The notes below the pieces were generated by a model, which was not told the DNA's origin, did no database searches, and saw only the letters and a list, made by a program, of their open reading frames with translations. From Phytophthora sp. 'mugwort' (taxonomy: Eukaryota > Oomycota > Peronosporomycetes > Peronosporales > Peronosporaceae): DNA of 64,000 bases. Location: NCBI GenBank assembly GCA_033558025.1, contig JAUCEF010000005.1, forward strand, positions 62,001-126,000, written 5' to 3'. A program made the position numbers and the translations under genes. Shown piece by piece: positions 20,208 through 32,437 of the stretch (within the stretch, counting starts at the first letter, position 1; every line of letters begins with the position of its first letter).

Positions 20208-23200
20208 ATGGATCGAAGAAGGAGCGCAGCTACTAATGGAGTTCTTGGCGGTAGCGCAACGGCGTCCATCAACAACAGCGAATGCTGGGACTCCGTGTCG
20301 TACCTAGAAAGTGCCTTTCATCATGGATTCATGCGTCTGCGGCTCAAAACTGGAGACTTTGCGTATCACGAGGACCCACGACTCACGCGCGAGCTGGACG
20401 AGTTTTGCGACGTGGACTCGATGCACACGCCCAAAGGGCCTGTTATTCTACTAGGCGAGAATGGTATGGGGAAGAGCGCGTTCTTGGCAAATTGGCTCGT
20501 GCGCAGGAAAAAAATGTTTCAGAACTGGCAGTCCTCGTACCCCGAGTTCATCTTCTCACACGTGGTGGGCTGCTCGCGGCAATCTTGTTCCGTATCGAAC
20601 TTACTTGAGCGTATCTTGCACGAGATTAAGGAATATTTTGAACTCAACAAAGAGATTCCGGACGTGGAAGAGCGTTTGAGTTGGCAATTCCCTCGCTTTT
20701 TGGAGGCAGCGTCGAAAAAGGGTCGCGTCATTCTCGTGGTTGATGGGCTTCATCGACTACACACGAACAACGGGGAGAGCATTCTAAAGTGGGTGCCTCT
20801 CGCTTTTCCACCAAATGTACGCATCATTTTCTCAGGGACTCTCAATTATCCGACTGCAAAGGTGTCCCCGTCCCTCAATGCCAATGATGCAGCGGGGGCA
20901 GCAGCCCACGGTGTACTCCGTGGTGATGAAGGTGGGCGTGACGAGTATGGAGTAGGAGGTGATTACTACGAGAAAACGAGCCTCAGTGCTCAGATGATCG
21001 AACGGATTAAAGTGGAGGCTGGTCGTCGCAATTGGAAACTCATTCACGTTCTTCCTCTCGTTGAGGAGGACCGGAGACGTATTGTGAAAAAGTTTATTTC
21101 TAGGAATCGCGACAATAGCGAGCACAACCTTGGCGGATCGCCATGGAAAACGTCAACAGGGTTGCAACTCTTCGAAATCCAGCAAAATGCCATTGTTGGC
21201 ATACCCATGAGCGCCAGTCCGCGCTTCCTGAAAAACTTTCTCACATGTCTACTGTGGGCTGTGAAGGAGGGTTTCAATATTCATACGGTATTCGAAAGCT
21301 GGTTAGGTGCGGACAGTGTGGCTCAGCTGCTGGAATCCGTGCTTCGTAGCATGGAGATTGGCTACGTTCCTGACCAACTTTCAACCGATGATGCTATGCA
21401 GTTCTTATTAGAGTATGATGGCGAAGAAGACACCGCTACCGCCGCAGCATCCATTGCAAAGGCTGCGTCGAGTCGGAAGTCCTCCTCATCTATCGTAGGA
21501 GACCCCCAGATTGCTCACATCACTGGGCGGAGACTTTCGCTACACCGGAACGATAGTCGTACAAAGATTCAGCTTGCACGCGCCGTTGCAGAGGCTTCGA
21601 TTCGCGAGGCTCGTGACTCGCTGCATGTCGTCGATTTGTGTCCGCGCGATAATGGCAATAATACGTTAAGCCCAAGACTGAGCGAAATGAAACGTGCCAA
21701 AAGCATCCATGAAACCAAGGAAGTTTTTGTCAACATGGTGCGCGCTGATGGAGCTCGAACTTCGTCTTCGACAGCAGAAGGAGTAGTAGTATCATCAAGC
21801 GATTCATATTCATCCGAAAAGGGTTCTGCTTCAAGTGCATTGCTCGAAGGTGCGCATCACAAATTAAAACGCTTCTCTACGGAGCCTAGAGCTGGTAAAA
21901 ACGGGATCAGTAAGCTTGGCAGCAGACCAGATTATTTGACTGGTGGGCGTACTGTTGCTCCACTTGGGGAGCTTCTGGGTCGAGCTTTGTGCCTGTTGTA
22001 TGTCAGTCGTCATGGATTATTGCTGAACGAGCTGCGGTTTATCCTAAATGCCGTCGTAACCGAGGCGCATACCAGTATGCATCGCCTTCAAGAACATGAT
22101 CGAAATGATAGCGCGACTGCCTTCGATCGCAAGGTAAGCATGGGACAGGAACGTCTTACCGCCTTTTCCGAAGATGAGTGGCAAGCCCTCTTGCGAGCGC
22201 TTCGCACACTTAGTGTGCTTTTCGTGCAGGAGGTTGTGGTGCTACCAATGTGCAAAGACATCCTCCGCGACGTCATTTGGTGGCGATATATCGGCAGTGA
22301 GCGCGCTGAGCAACAATATCACCAGTGGCTTATTCGCTTCTTTCGAATGCATCCAACTACTTTCCGTCGAGTTGAGGAGTTACCATGGCATCTTAAACGT
22401 TGCTACCAATGGGAGGCATTGCGTCAGGTACTTGTGAACTTGCCCATGTTTCAGTTGCTGTACACAGCCAATTTCAAGGCAGAGCTTTTTAATTACTGGA
22501 AGGTGCTCTCGGATGGCCCATTGCTCAACTACGGCGCAGCTACCAGTGCTTCCGACCCACCAGTGTACGTGGCGCCCTTTGACATCGTCAAGGAGTACGG
22601 AAAGAGCATCGATGACTGGTATCGCAGTGCTCGCCCCACCACCAAGAATTTTACGGCTATCATACAGCTCGTCACACGCTTCATGCATGAGTTCTGCCTG
22701 TCATATCAGCGCCCATTGCCCCAGTTCGTGCATGCACCTTTCGATCTAAAGCGACTTTACTTGGACGGATTCCTGTTTGTTGAGAGTTTGCCTCACATTC
22801 AGACGACTAGCTCGGCTGGAGGGGCTGCATCCGCGTCGACAACTACTAGTCCTTCGGCTTCAGGAAGTATACCCGCTATGGAAAGCAGCCTAGCAACGGC
22901 TTCATCTGCTGTGCTTGCAGCATTGGACAATTTCCCACCGCAAGTAAACACATCAAGCGCTCTAACCACGAGCTCTTCTACTAAGAACAAGGACGCGTTT
23001 AAGAACTGCTTCTTCTTCTATCAGCGGTGGATCTGGATTCAATTTCCGTGGCTTGCGCTGCGACGTGAGATAATCGTTCGAGACCCAGTCGTGCAAAATC
23101 CTATTCTCGATAAGCCAAACAGCTCCAGTATCACCACCAATAACAGTCCAGGTCTATCTCCAACGATGTCGCATATCGCCTCATCAAGCTCATTGCTTCC

Positions 23201-25713
23201 ACTAAGTGCATCGGATGGGCGCTCTGGTGATGGGACGGATGAAGAAGTTAGGCGACTCGATGGTGGAGAAGGAATTTCCTCGAAGGACATGGTATTCACC
23301 CCATTACAATCATTGGCTCGATCGGGGCTCTTTGATGCACGGTTTTGGGATGTCAAGAAGAGTATGTTCGATCCTACCACCCGTCGGCCTCGAGGTGCGA
23401 TGACTACTTCACAGCTCGCTGCAGTAAAAAACGCGAGTGTCTTGATGACATCAGTATCAACCTCGCTTGTCAACCAGTCTCTGGATGTGATCTCTCCTGA
23501 AAATCTTTTTCGGAAGAAAACCGCGTACACGACGGTGAAGGGCGTACTTACATCATCTGTGTGTCGCCTTCCAAGTGCTACGCTGAAATCCTCTGCTTCG
23601 TTACCAGCGTTGCCGGAACATCGCCTAATTGCAGCGAATGCGAGTATAATCACGCCCACCCGTAAGGAACAAACGGAAAGAAATGAATCATTCCAACTAG
23701 AAGCGCCTGCTGCTGCTCGATCTGTTGCTCCTTCAGCACAAACTTCCCTCGTCGTAGAAACCGGTGGCACCACTGGAAAGTCAGGTCTTCCCTCGAACGA
23801 GTTGAATTTGGAAAGCATATCCAGCACAGACGATTTGCTGACGGTCGCCACATCCTTCGGTCTTCCAGCCCACTTCCAAGACTACCCGCAGTCCGACTGG
23901 GATTTAAAACAGTCATACAATCATCGTCTTGTACTCAAACTCCAGACACTTTACGATACGGTAAAAACAGAAGTTGCGCAAAAACAAAAGTATCTGCAAG
24001 ACGTAAAACGTAAAACCCGCGAGACTTCACGGCGCTACGAAATGACAATGCGCGAGTGCGATATGGCAAAGCACGCCGCAGAAGAAATGAGTTCTCGTTT
24101 TGCAAAACTTGAAAATATGTTGAAAAAAATCGAGCATCAGGAGAAAACGCATCGCAAACTCATTCGTGGATGCGAACTATTCCCTGCATGTGCCCCTGTG
24201 CTTTTTGAAGCGAACAAGAAAGAATTGCGCTTGCTGCAGATGAAGGTCAAGGATCTTCAAGCCGAGAAAAAGGTGCTGCACATGAAGAAAACCCATTTGC
24301 AGAATGAAGAGCTCCCTATCTTGCGAAACACGGTAGAGAAGAGCAAATGTTTGTTATCTGCTGTAGTGGATAAGCTGGAGCGTGCGCGCCAAAAAGCAGC
24401 CCATGATCAGGCATCATCCGACAAGTTGTATCAGCGACGATTGGAGATGATGGAATGTGTTCGCACAGCAAGTGGCAACGGATCCAACTCCACGATGGAG
24501 GAAAAAGCCCGAAGGCAAGTTAGACAAACTTTTAGTTCAACGACACGGTCGTTAGCTGCCAAAGTCGCACTTCAGCAGTGTGAATCCATGTGTGAGAAGA
24601 TCCAAAAAGCAACCGGGTTTTCCAAAATGGAGCTTATTCTCCAAAAATTTACTCGACGAGAGGAGCTCAACGCGAGCTTCGAAGAGCAAGCTAAGCTCTA
24701 CGAAGCACGCCTCAAGCAGATCAAACTGAACCAAGCGGAGCTAGAAGAGCAGCTGCACTCATTAGAGATTTCACAGGCAACAGCTTCAACAGAAGACCCG
24801 CGGCTGCTCGAACAGAAGTTACGCGCTGCCGAGGTGGAGCTCGCGCGCGCCGAGTACACTCAGGCGAGTCTCTTCACAAGCTCCAAAGAGGTAATTACTG
24901 GCGCTGCGAGGATTGTGAAGCTCATGGGCATCACCAACTGTGCAGATCCGTACCAAAACGCTATACCAGCTTCTCGCTTATGGCCGCTACCAGTAGGTTA
25001 CGAAGGCGAGAACAGCCTCACATCGGAGTTTGAGACGCTCGAGTCTCCAGCTATAACAGCGCTGCTACAGCTGTGCCAAGATCGAGCGACGCTCATGATT
25101 GACGCAGTACGTTCCCAGTCGTGTGGTTTACATTTTCCAACCTGTATTCCTGTTTCGGTCGCGCCCCCCTCCTTCCCTCTGCTGACAAATATGCGATCGT
25201 TCATTTGTAGATTGAAGGCGCAAGGAGCGACCCAGACGTCAACTTTTCTTTGGTACGAATGATCTTTACGCATGTAATGCTGTCATAAGTTGAGCTTGTC
25301 TTGGATCTGACGCCCTGTAATCTGCCTCGCAGATCGCAGATTCGTCGTCTAGGGGTCGTCGTCGGACTATGCGCGGAGAAGAGAAGGCCGCGGCACGATC
25401 AAGTCGCCACCGTCGGCCGCCACAGCTTAATAGTGTGGCAGAGAAGATCAAGGACAAGGAGAAAGACAAGGATCGCACAGGCTTTGACCGAGGCTCTGTG
25501 CCTCCTCTTGCCGCGGTCGTCAGCGCTGTCATGACCACGATGGTGACGACACCCAGCACGCCAGAGCTGGAGGAGGACGAGCAGGAGCCTGATTTGAACT
25601 TAGATGTTCTCTCTCGAGAGGTCATTAAGGCCTCCAGTAGGAGCAAATTGGCGCAGCGGAAGCGCAGCAACAGCAACGTCGGGCCTGGAGACGTTGAGTG
25701 CCACGAATTGTAG
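20208..25713 (+). CDS. Large STAND-like P-loop NTPase with C-terminal coiled coil
   Basis: Three exons (20208-25106, 25211-25252, 25333-25713) are all joined in phase 0 by 104- and 80-nt GT-AG introns and give 1773 residues. The middle exon is only 42 nt. Walker A is GENGMGKS (83-90) and a Walker B-like strand RVILVVDG lies at 173-180. This resembles the NACHT/STAND ATPases of nephrocystin-3-type proteins. A long helical region follows, then Ser-rich disordered stretches, then a coiled coil at about 1240-1550 with heptads such as KLENMLKKIEHQEKTHRKL. The C-terminus is short, basic, then acidic (KDKEKDKD; ELEEDEQEPD). A scaffold or cilium/flagellum role is a guess from the NPHP3-like layout. 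No TPR repeats were seen. Confidence 0.85.
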
Positions 25714-25852
25714 CAATAAATGTACTTCAACCTTGTAAACGGATTCTCATTGGATGCTGGGATTTGGTCCAATGACATTTTTATAGTCCGGATGCTGGGA
25801 TTTAGGCCTGGGACAATTATATAATATAGTCCCGACTACTAAGTAGGGTAAA

Positions 25853-28492
25853 ATGCAGAGCGAGGGTCAGCGCTTGTCGACGCACCTGGAGGCTGCGTTC
25901 GCCGAGATTGAGCGGTTGAAAGTCGTATACAGCCATGCAATTAGTCAACTGGAAACGTACGCATTGCCGAATCTGTCACCGCAATCGGCCGCGCAGTGGT
26001 TTGAGATGGTGCGCTAGAGAATGAACTGCGGATTGCGAGCCTCAACTACAGTCAGTAGTGAACTGAACATTGTATTTCGCCGCAGTATCTCCGTATTCTG
26101 GACTTGGGGGTGCAGATCCGCCGGGGTGAGATACGCCATCGCACGACGCAGCGGCTTACATATCCGTGTATGCACAAGACCGGCATTAAAGGGGCCGTGC
26201 ATTCGGGTGCGTTGGAGGACTGCGGCTTAATAAGAGCTGATGCTGGTTTTAGGGGGGCTTATATTTTGTTATGTGATGCAGGTCTGAGTATTGACGATGG
26301 AAATGCCATTTTCCTGCTGATGGAGAGCCGGGAACTGGCGGAGAGTCAGCTAGACGGCTGGTTCATGAAGATGGACAGTTTGGATCGGGACGGCATTGGA
26401 CTGTTGGACAAGAGGATTAGTGAGTGTCTCGAGCACTTCCGAGGGCAAAATAGCGTGTTTTACGATAGACTGGATGTGACGGGGAAAGACCCCCACGAGG
26501 AAATGCTAGTGCTCGGAGCACCTGGTCGCGCTGCTCCAATTTTGATTAAGATCGCACGGACATGCTTTGGTCCAGAGAATTGTTCATGCAAGGAAGATGC
26601 AGCACCTTGGGAAGAATTTTGCCTCAAGTCAAGCGATCCTCATGCACAAGTTTTTCCGGTGATTGCAGTTACTGACGAAGCTGGGGTACCACAAGGGGAG
26701 GATGTGGGTATCATGGATATTAAACGCCAAATGGGTTTTCAAGAACAATCATGCAAGGATAAGAATATGGATGCGACTGCACTTGCACGCGATGCGGCAG
26801 AGTTAGCTCGGCGTCGGAAACCTCGAGGGCAAAGGAACGTTGTGGCAGGTGGATTGCGTACCCCGCCATCGGCATGCAGTATTTACCAGAAAAAGGTATG
26901 CATTATCTATACATGTACATAAATATATATTGAGGGGGAGGGCTGACGGGCTATTCTTGCTTTATGACTATGTTCAGTGCGAAGAGAATGGTTCCAAACC
27001 CATACAACAAATCAAGGCGGTGCTGGCGGTGGAAAACGGATCACATCTACTTAACCTGTCTGGCATCGGGTTCCACTCAGCAAATGATCTCAAGGACTTG
27101 GTGGATATTTTTTCTACACCAGACTTGCCTCCTGTGAAGGAGCTCGATGTGTCCAATGGTTTCTTTAACGCCGCAGCGTTTAAGATACTATGCCAGTTGT
27201 TGCGACTGCCGTTGCTCCGTCAACACATCGAGCGCCTCAGCCTTCGCAGCCTTGCTGTTCCCGTACGTGCTGACTTCGCTACCCTCATGCAAATTTTGAC
27301 AAGTGAGATGAATTCTTCCCTCGGTTACCTACCACCACTTACCAGCTTGAAGACGTTGGATCTCTCGTTTAACACGTTATGGTATGAGGGTGCCACTCGG
27401 CTCCAGCCACTGCTCAGTAGCCTTCAATGCCTCGAGAATTTATCATTGGAGTCCTGCTTCCCAGAACCAGTTTCGTCATTTGGGTCGGCATTTTCTTCGA
27501 GTGAGCGAAAGGCCACCGAGGAAAGCGTTCGTGGCGCCCTCGCGATGGTTAGCAATCGACTCGAACGATTGAACTTTGGCTCCAATTATGTCACCATTGA
27601 ATCAGGTTGGCTCGATGCTCTCTTCATGCCAGGAAGCACTTTACAAAGGCTAGACTTGCGTGAAATGAGCAGTTCCTCGATCAGAAGCAGCGGTACGACT
27701 GAATCCATGGATGTAGATTGGCAAGCCGGCGAGGCATGGGATCTACAGCAGATTGAAACACTGAAGTGGTCCTCCTGCGGTGGAGTGTACGCAAAAAAAC
27801 TGCTCGGTGCTCTTTCTGCTGAGTTGCAAAGTGGCTTTGCACAGCTGAAGCACCTCGATCTGGAAATCTCCATCGACTCAACGCAAGACGCTGACAGTCA
27901 AACACATAGGAAAATTGTCGATGCAGTCACGTGTATCACCGACTACGCGGTATTAAGATCTTGTCGCATCGGCTACTGCTCTCGCAATGATGCCATCTCG
28001 CACGGTATGGGCGCTGCTGTAGCTAGACTTATGGAGGATGGCCTGCACGAATGTGAGGTTTTGACATTGCGCATGCCTCAACTGCATCTGGAGCAGCATA
28101 TGATTTGCGAGCTCTTGTCGAGCGCCGTCGTTTCGAAGATGAAAACAATGACTTGGGCTGTTGGGATTGCTTGTGGCGGTCAGGTTCGGCCGAATTTCGG
28201 TTCGTGCTTCAGAAATATGCGATCGATTCAAGAACTTATATTGGAATTTCACGTCGCGATCGAAGAGCACAGTACCACATTGGAGGCAGTCGGAGCTGAC
28301 ACTATTGCATTTGCTCGAGAGCTTGAAGCGTCCTGGCTGGCATTTAGTTCATCTGCTAGTGATTTGAAAAGAGATGAGAAGAGCGCGTTTTATCGAGGGG
28401 CCAAGTTGAATCGTTCCTTCGTGTTATCCGAGTTGCAGAAGGCAAATAAGAGGATTTACCGCTGCCGCTATTTAGTAACTCCAACGCCATGA
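25853..28492 (+). CDS. Leucine-rich-repeat protein (RNI-like), multi-exon
   Basis: Exons are 25853-26008, 26086-26895 and 26978-28492, each joined in phase 0 (77- and 82-nt introns), giving 826 residues. A further intron at 26207-26281 is probable. It has GTGCGT and TGATGCAG borders, is 75 nt and stop-free, and its removal gives 801 residues. The N-terminus is helical (IERLKVVYSHAISQLE). The middle holds a poor EF-hand-like DRDG segment and an acidic part. From ~350 on there are LRRs of the ribonuclease-inhibitor style (LNLSGIGF, VKELDVSNGFF, LKTLDLSFNTL, LENLSLESC, LKHLDLEISI). No membrane span or signal peptide was seen, so a cytosolic scaffold is likely. It starts 139 bp after the P-loop gene on the same strand. 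Confidence 0.8.
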
Positions 28493-28531
28493 TAATGCTT
28501 TTGGTCCAAATATCATCTATCCGTCCATATG

Positions 28532-30756
28532 CTAGTGTCCCTCCGTGGTAGCAAACTCCAGTCGAGTTGCCTCCAGACTATGCATCTCACGCAAAAGTGC
28601 TTTGGCTTCCTCTTTCTCTGGCCCTTGCATGTCCAGCAGACGGTTGCAGAAGATTGTTGCTTTGGGAAACTGGCCCAACTGCTTGTAGTAGTTTGCAAGA
28701 AACAGTATTGCTGCCAGCGCCTGAGGAGTATCCACGCGGATGTTCCCACCACTGCCACCGGGCAGCACAAGGACCTCTCTCTTATTTTCGCTGCTGCACT
28801 CAGAACCCATTGGTTTGGACGTATCGTCCTGATCTTGGAAAACTGACGTTGGAGCGCTTCGAAAGCCGAGGTGCATCTGGTAATACTTGGCAGCTTCATC
28901 CTGGCGTCCATGTACCGCATAAAGGCGGCCTAAATGGTACGATGCGATGCCCTCACGATCTTGGTTATTGACGGCACGGTGAAAACACGCGAGTGCTTCT
29001 TCCACGTTATCCAGTTTTTCGTAGCAGCCTCCCAGAGCGCACCACATGCGCGCGTCGTAGGGGCGAATCGCCACAGATTTTCGATAATAGTAAATGCTAT
29101 ACAGGAACATGTTGAGGATCTCGTAGGCCTGCCCAAGTCCATACCAAGCGCGATAGTCCCGTTCGTTGATATCAACAGCGTGACGGTAGGCTTCAATGGC
29201 AGCACTTGTGTTTTTCATCTCGATATATTCGTGTCCAATCAGAGTCCACGCCGACAGGAAATTCGGATCCAGCTTCAAAGCGCGGTGAAAATAAATAATC
29301 GCGCGATCATGCTTGTTCTTGATAGAATAATAGTTTCCGATGATACAGCACGTCTCCGGACGATACTTTTCCACTTTCAGAGCTCGATGTGCTAATCGGC
29401 TGAGCTCTGTCTTGTCTTCCTTTACGTACAGCACGTTCGAGTATACATCCATATTTTCCATCCGATGCGGGTCCTGCATAGCTAGTCGCTCAAACTGTTC
29501 TTGCGACTGATCAAAATCTCGAATATGGTAGCTCGTCAGTGCCTGCTGCGCCAAGAGGTAGGTGCTTTGAGGGAACAGATCTTCTAACCTCGTCAGCGTT
29601 GCACGCGCAGCATCATTTTGCTGTTGGTCTAGCAGAACGTGCGCTTGAAACAGTTGAAACATCCAAGGACAGCTCTTCGCAAGGATAACTTCTTCTTCCT
29701 GCCGCCATAATGACAAGTTAGATCTGCAGCAAAAAAAACAAAAAACAGTATACGCTAGGAAGACAATAACATACGCCGGACATGAAAGGAGAATGAGCTG
29801 CAAGTTCCATCCAGGCAGACCAATTCCATGGATAGCGTCGAATGGACTCAACCAGGATGAATCGCGTCGTAACATCGAACGTCAGCGTGGTAGTTGCACC
29901 TGATCCACTCTTGATGAATCTCTGATTGCTGCTAGCACAGGGGTCATGAAGCTGTTGGCGTTTCTCTTCTTCAGCAGAATCAGCGTAATGGCGGGTTTTC
30001 ATGCTGATCGGTGTGGAAGATTGGGCTTGAATACTGCCAGTGCTTGTATTGTAGCCTAGACGCTTGAGAACGACAGCGTATAGATAAAGGCCGAACCCGT
30101 CCAGCGAGTTATGTTGGTAAGCTGCGCTGAGTACCAAGTAGAGCTCTTTCAGATGAGGATTTGTGCCCTGGCGGTGCAAATTGCGGTCCACTTCTGTCAG
30201 TTAGCATACATTTAAAAAAAATGTTAGGTCAGTTGCCGCCACCTAGCATCTTCCACATACCTTTGCTGCTGCCTGTAACGTTCATCTCGAGATCCATCTC
30301 CTCCTTTGCCTTCTCGCCAGCCTGATGCAGCATAAAACGCAAGAGAACAGCGGATACTACTAAGTTCTCGTCAAACGTCACACATATGGTACAGCAATCT
30401 TTCCGTACCAGATACAGCGCATAGCATTTGAGAAAGCGCATCTTCTGCATCGGGCGACGAGGTGTGCCAACCTCGCTCTTAAGTCCTGAGGTGCTGTACG
30501 AGAGCATGTGGTGGGCTCGAAGATACTCGCTCACGTCGAAACAAGCCCTGGCAGCCTCGAAGCGATCAGCCTCCATCCAGTCCTCAATCTCGTCCTCGTT
30601 TCTCGGTGTGTAGGACGACCGTCCGTACGCAGCGTCACCCATACCGAGTAAGAGCTCCGCGGCGAACTGTGTGGCCTGCTTCAGTCCACGGACGCTCAAT
30701 TCGCGCACAGCTGCGCGCAACTGAGCCGCCACCCCCGCCGGTTCCGTCTCCGCCAT
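28532..30756 (-). CDS. CDC23: Anaphase-promoting complex subunit 8 (CDC23), TPR protein
   Basis: This is a TPR scaffold of the APC/C ubiquitin ligase that drives exit from mitosis. Exon 1 is 30756-30261 and exon 2 is 30193-29775, joined in phase 1 across a 67-nt intron. Exon 3 is best taken as 29698-28532, giving about 693 residues. The stronger-looking acceptor at 29724 is out of phase with the GTATGT donor, so this second junction is uncertain. Exon 1 has the N-terminal helical domain (FEAARACFDVSEYLRAHHML) and exon 2 contains YPWNWSAWMEL. Exon 3 holds the diagnostic TPR series (MDVYSNVLYVKE, YRPETCCIIGNYYSIKNKH, SAWTLIGHEYIEMKNT, DYRAWYGLGQAYE). The last TPRs end in ATIFCNRLLDMQGPEKEEAK, as in CDC23 orthologues. 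Confidence 0.95.
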
Positions 30757-31243
30757 ACTAATATGTATACCTAGCTATGATACTACGGTAGTACTTTGTG
30801 ATAACCGGCGTATTGTCGCCGAGTGCTCTCACCGGTATACCGACGGCATCTCAGTGTCAGCGTGATTTTCTTCTGAGAATAACTAACTTAACATTTAAAA
30901 AATCCTGATACACATATTTTGTGCGTATTTCCTATATATACGGCGTAGTATAATATGTATAAGGATGTAAAAGTGGCGTATTTCTCGTATTTACATACTA
31001 GAAGTATATATAATAGCAGAGTATAATGTGAGCGTATTTCTACTACAAATATGTATAATAGATCTAAGTGACATTAATGTGCCTCACTGCAAAATATAAA
31101 AAAGCTGCTCCCAAGATTCAGTACCACCATCGCAAAACGTTGGTGAAAATACACATATATAATGCTAATTTTCCATTCATCATTCCTGTCTTCCAGCAAG
31201 GCGGGTTGCTATACTGTTTCCTCCACAAAGTATCTAACCCCCT
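30757..31243. repeat. AT-rich intergenic spacer with dispersed repeat motif
   Basis: Roughly 490 bp lie between the 5' end of CDC23 and the 3' end of the bZIP gene. The middle (30915-31050) is rich in TATA, with repeated GCGTATTTC and TACGGCGTAGTATAATATG. Two of these strings recur inverted at 34757-34840. No gene was seen. Confidence 0.5.
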
Positions 31244-32437
31244 TTACCGCTTGCTCAGATTGACGAGGGCCGATAGGAACTTAGCCTGGTCGGCCGTTCG
31301 ATGCACATACACGATCTTATCTCCACTGAAGGAGAAGTTGCTGACACCCTCAATCGTGACACGGCGACCCTTCACGCTCTCGATCAGCTCAAGGAATTCT
31401 TTGTTCATGCTGACGCCGGCGCTTTTGACTGTGCCCGAAAGCGCCCAGTGCACACGGAAGTGCTGACTGCGCGGGCCACCACAGTCCACCTTAGCGTGGT
31501 GCAGGCGCACGTCACCGAACAGATAGGTAGTACAGAGGTAGTCCAGCACAAGTGCATCCTTGCCGCGCAGGTGTACGGACGAGTTCTGCGGACCGCTGAC
31601 GATCGAGTCGTCGCGGAAGTACTTGACCGTGGAGAGGATATCGCCCGAGTTGTAAGCCTCCTCGACGTGCTTGATGATCTGCAAGCGTTTGTTCTGTAGC
31701 TGCTGGTACTCCTTGTCGGTGATGGTCAAAACCACGTTCGATGCGACCCCCGAGTCTTTCTTCTCCAGGCTTCGGATCTCCTGCACGAGCATGTCGCGGT
31801 GCTGCTCGAGACGCATTTTTTCGTCCTCAAGATTCGAGATGCGGTCTAGCTTGCGTTGGCGGCTTTTGCGTGCAGCGATGCGGTTCCGCTCGCGCCGCAG
31901 GTTGGTCTCGTCCACCGATCCGTCCGACTCGGAGCGGTTTGAGCCGTTGGTGCTTCCCGAGGCTTGCGCGGACACGTACGGGTCGTTCTCGTAGGCGGAC
32001 ATGCCTGTGTTTTTCGAATACTGCATCTGGTTGACCATCTCGTTTAAACTCTCGCGCGTCAGACCGCTGGTCGAGCCCGAATTATCCATCATGTATCGGT
32101 TCACGGGCTCCGCTGGTGACGACTTGTGCTTCTTTGTGGCGGGGCCGGCACGAGGTTGCATTGCGGCGTGCGAGCTGGCGCGATAGTACCGGTCATCGGC
32201 CATGGCGTCGTCCATGCTCGCCGAGGACGAGGGCGGGCCACGTACTCCCATGGCGCGGCTGTCAATTACGGCGCTCTGGCCGCCGCTCACACGGCCGTTA
32301 CGTGACAGGTGCATGGAGCACACGCCCTCGGCCACAGCTTGGTTCGAACAAAGCGCAATTGCACAGCGGTGCAGCGAGTTCGAAAGGCGCGGGTTGGCGG
32401 CGCCACCGTTGCTACTAGGTCGTCCGCGGAGGCTCAT
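31244..32437 (-). CDS. bZIP transcription factor with C-terminal NTF2-like domain
   Basis: A single exon encodes 397 residues. The basic region (~181-200) has the canonical N-x7-R contact set, N185 to R193 in RNRIAARKSR. A clean four-leucine zipper follows (L203, L210, L217, L224). Residues ~250-395 form an alpha/beta domain (AYNSGDILSTVKYFRDDSIV, VRLHHAKVDCGG, RVTIEGVSNFSFSGDKI) that I read as an NTF2/SnoaL-like fold. That combination is unlike most animal or plant bZIPs. The N-terminus has a small knuckle, C25-x4-C30-x9-C40-x2-H43, then a long Ser/Gly-rich disordered region. It should dimerise and bind DNA in the nucleus. The NTF2-like part could bind a ligand or a partner; this is inference. 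Confidence 0.92.
   Translation of the reverse strand: MSLRGRPSSNGGAANPRLSNSLHRCAIALCSNQAVAEGVCSMHLSRNGRVSGGQSAVIDSRAMGVRGPPSSSASMDDAMADDRYYRASSHAAMQPRAGPATKKHKSSPAEPVNRYMMDNSGSTSGLTRESLNEMVNQMQYSKNTGMSAYENDPYVSAQASGSTNGSNRSESDGSVDETNLRRERNRIAARKSRQRKLDRISNLEDEKMRLEQHRDMLVQEIRSLEKKDSGVASNVVLTITDKEYQQLQNKRLQIIKHVEEAYNSGDILSTVKYFRDDSIVSGPQNSSVHLRGKDALVLDYLCTTYLFGDVRLHHAKVDCGGPRSQHFRVHWALSGTVKSAGVSMNKEFLELIESVKGRRVTIEGVSNFSFSGDKIVYVHRTADQAKFLSALVNLSKR

Noticed and set aside
23039..23851. 270-residue reading frame antisense to the P-loop gene
   Set aside because: It lies wholly inside a well-supported exon and its composition mirrors the Ser-rich sense strand.
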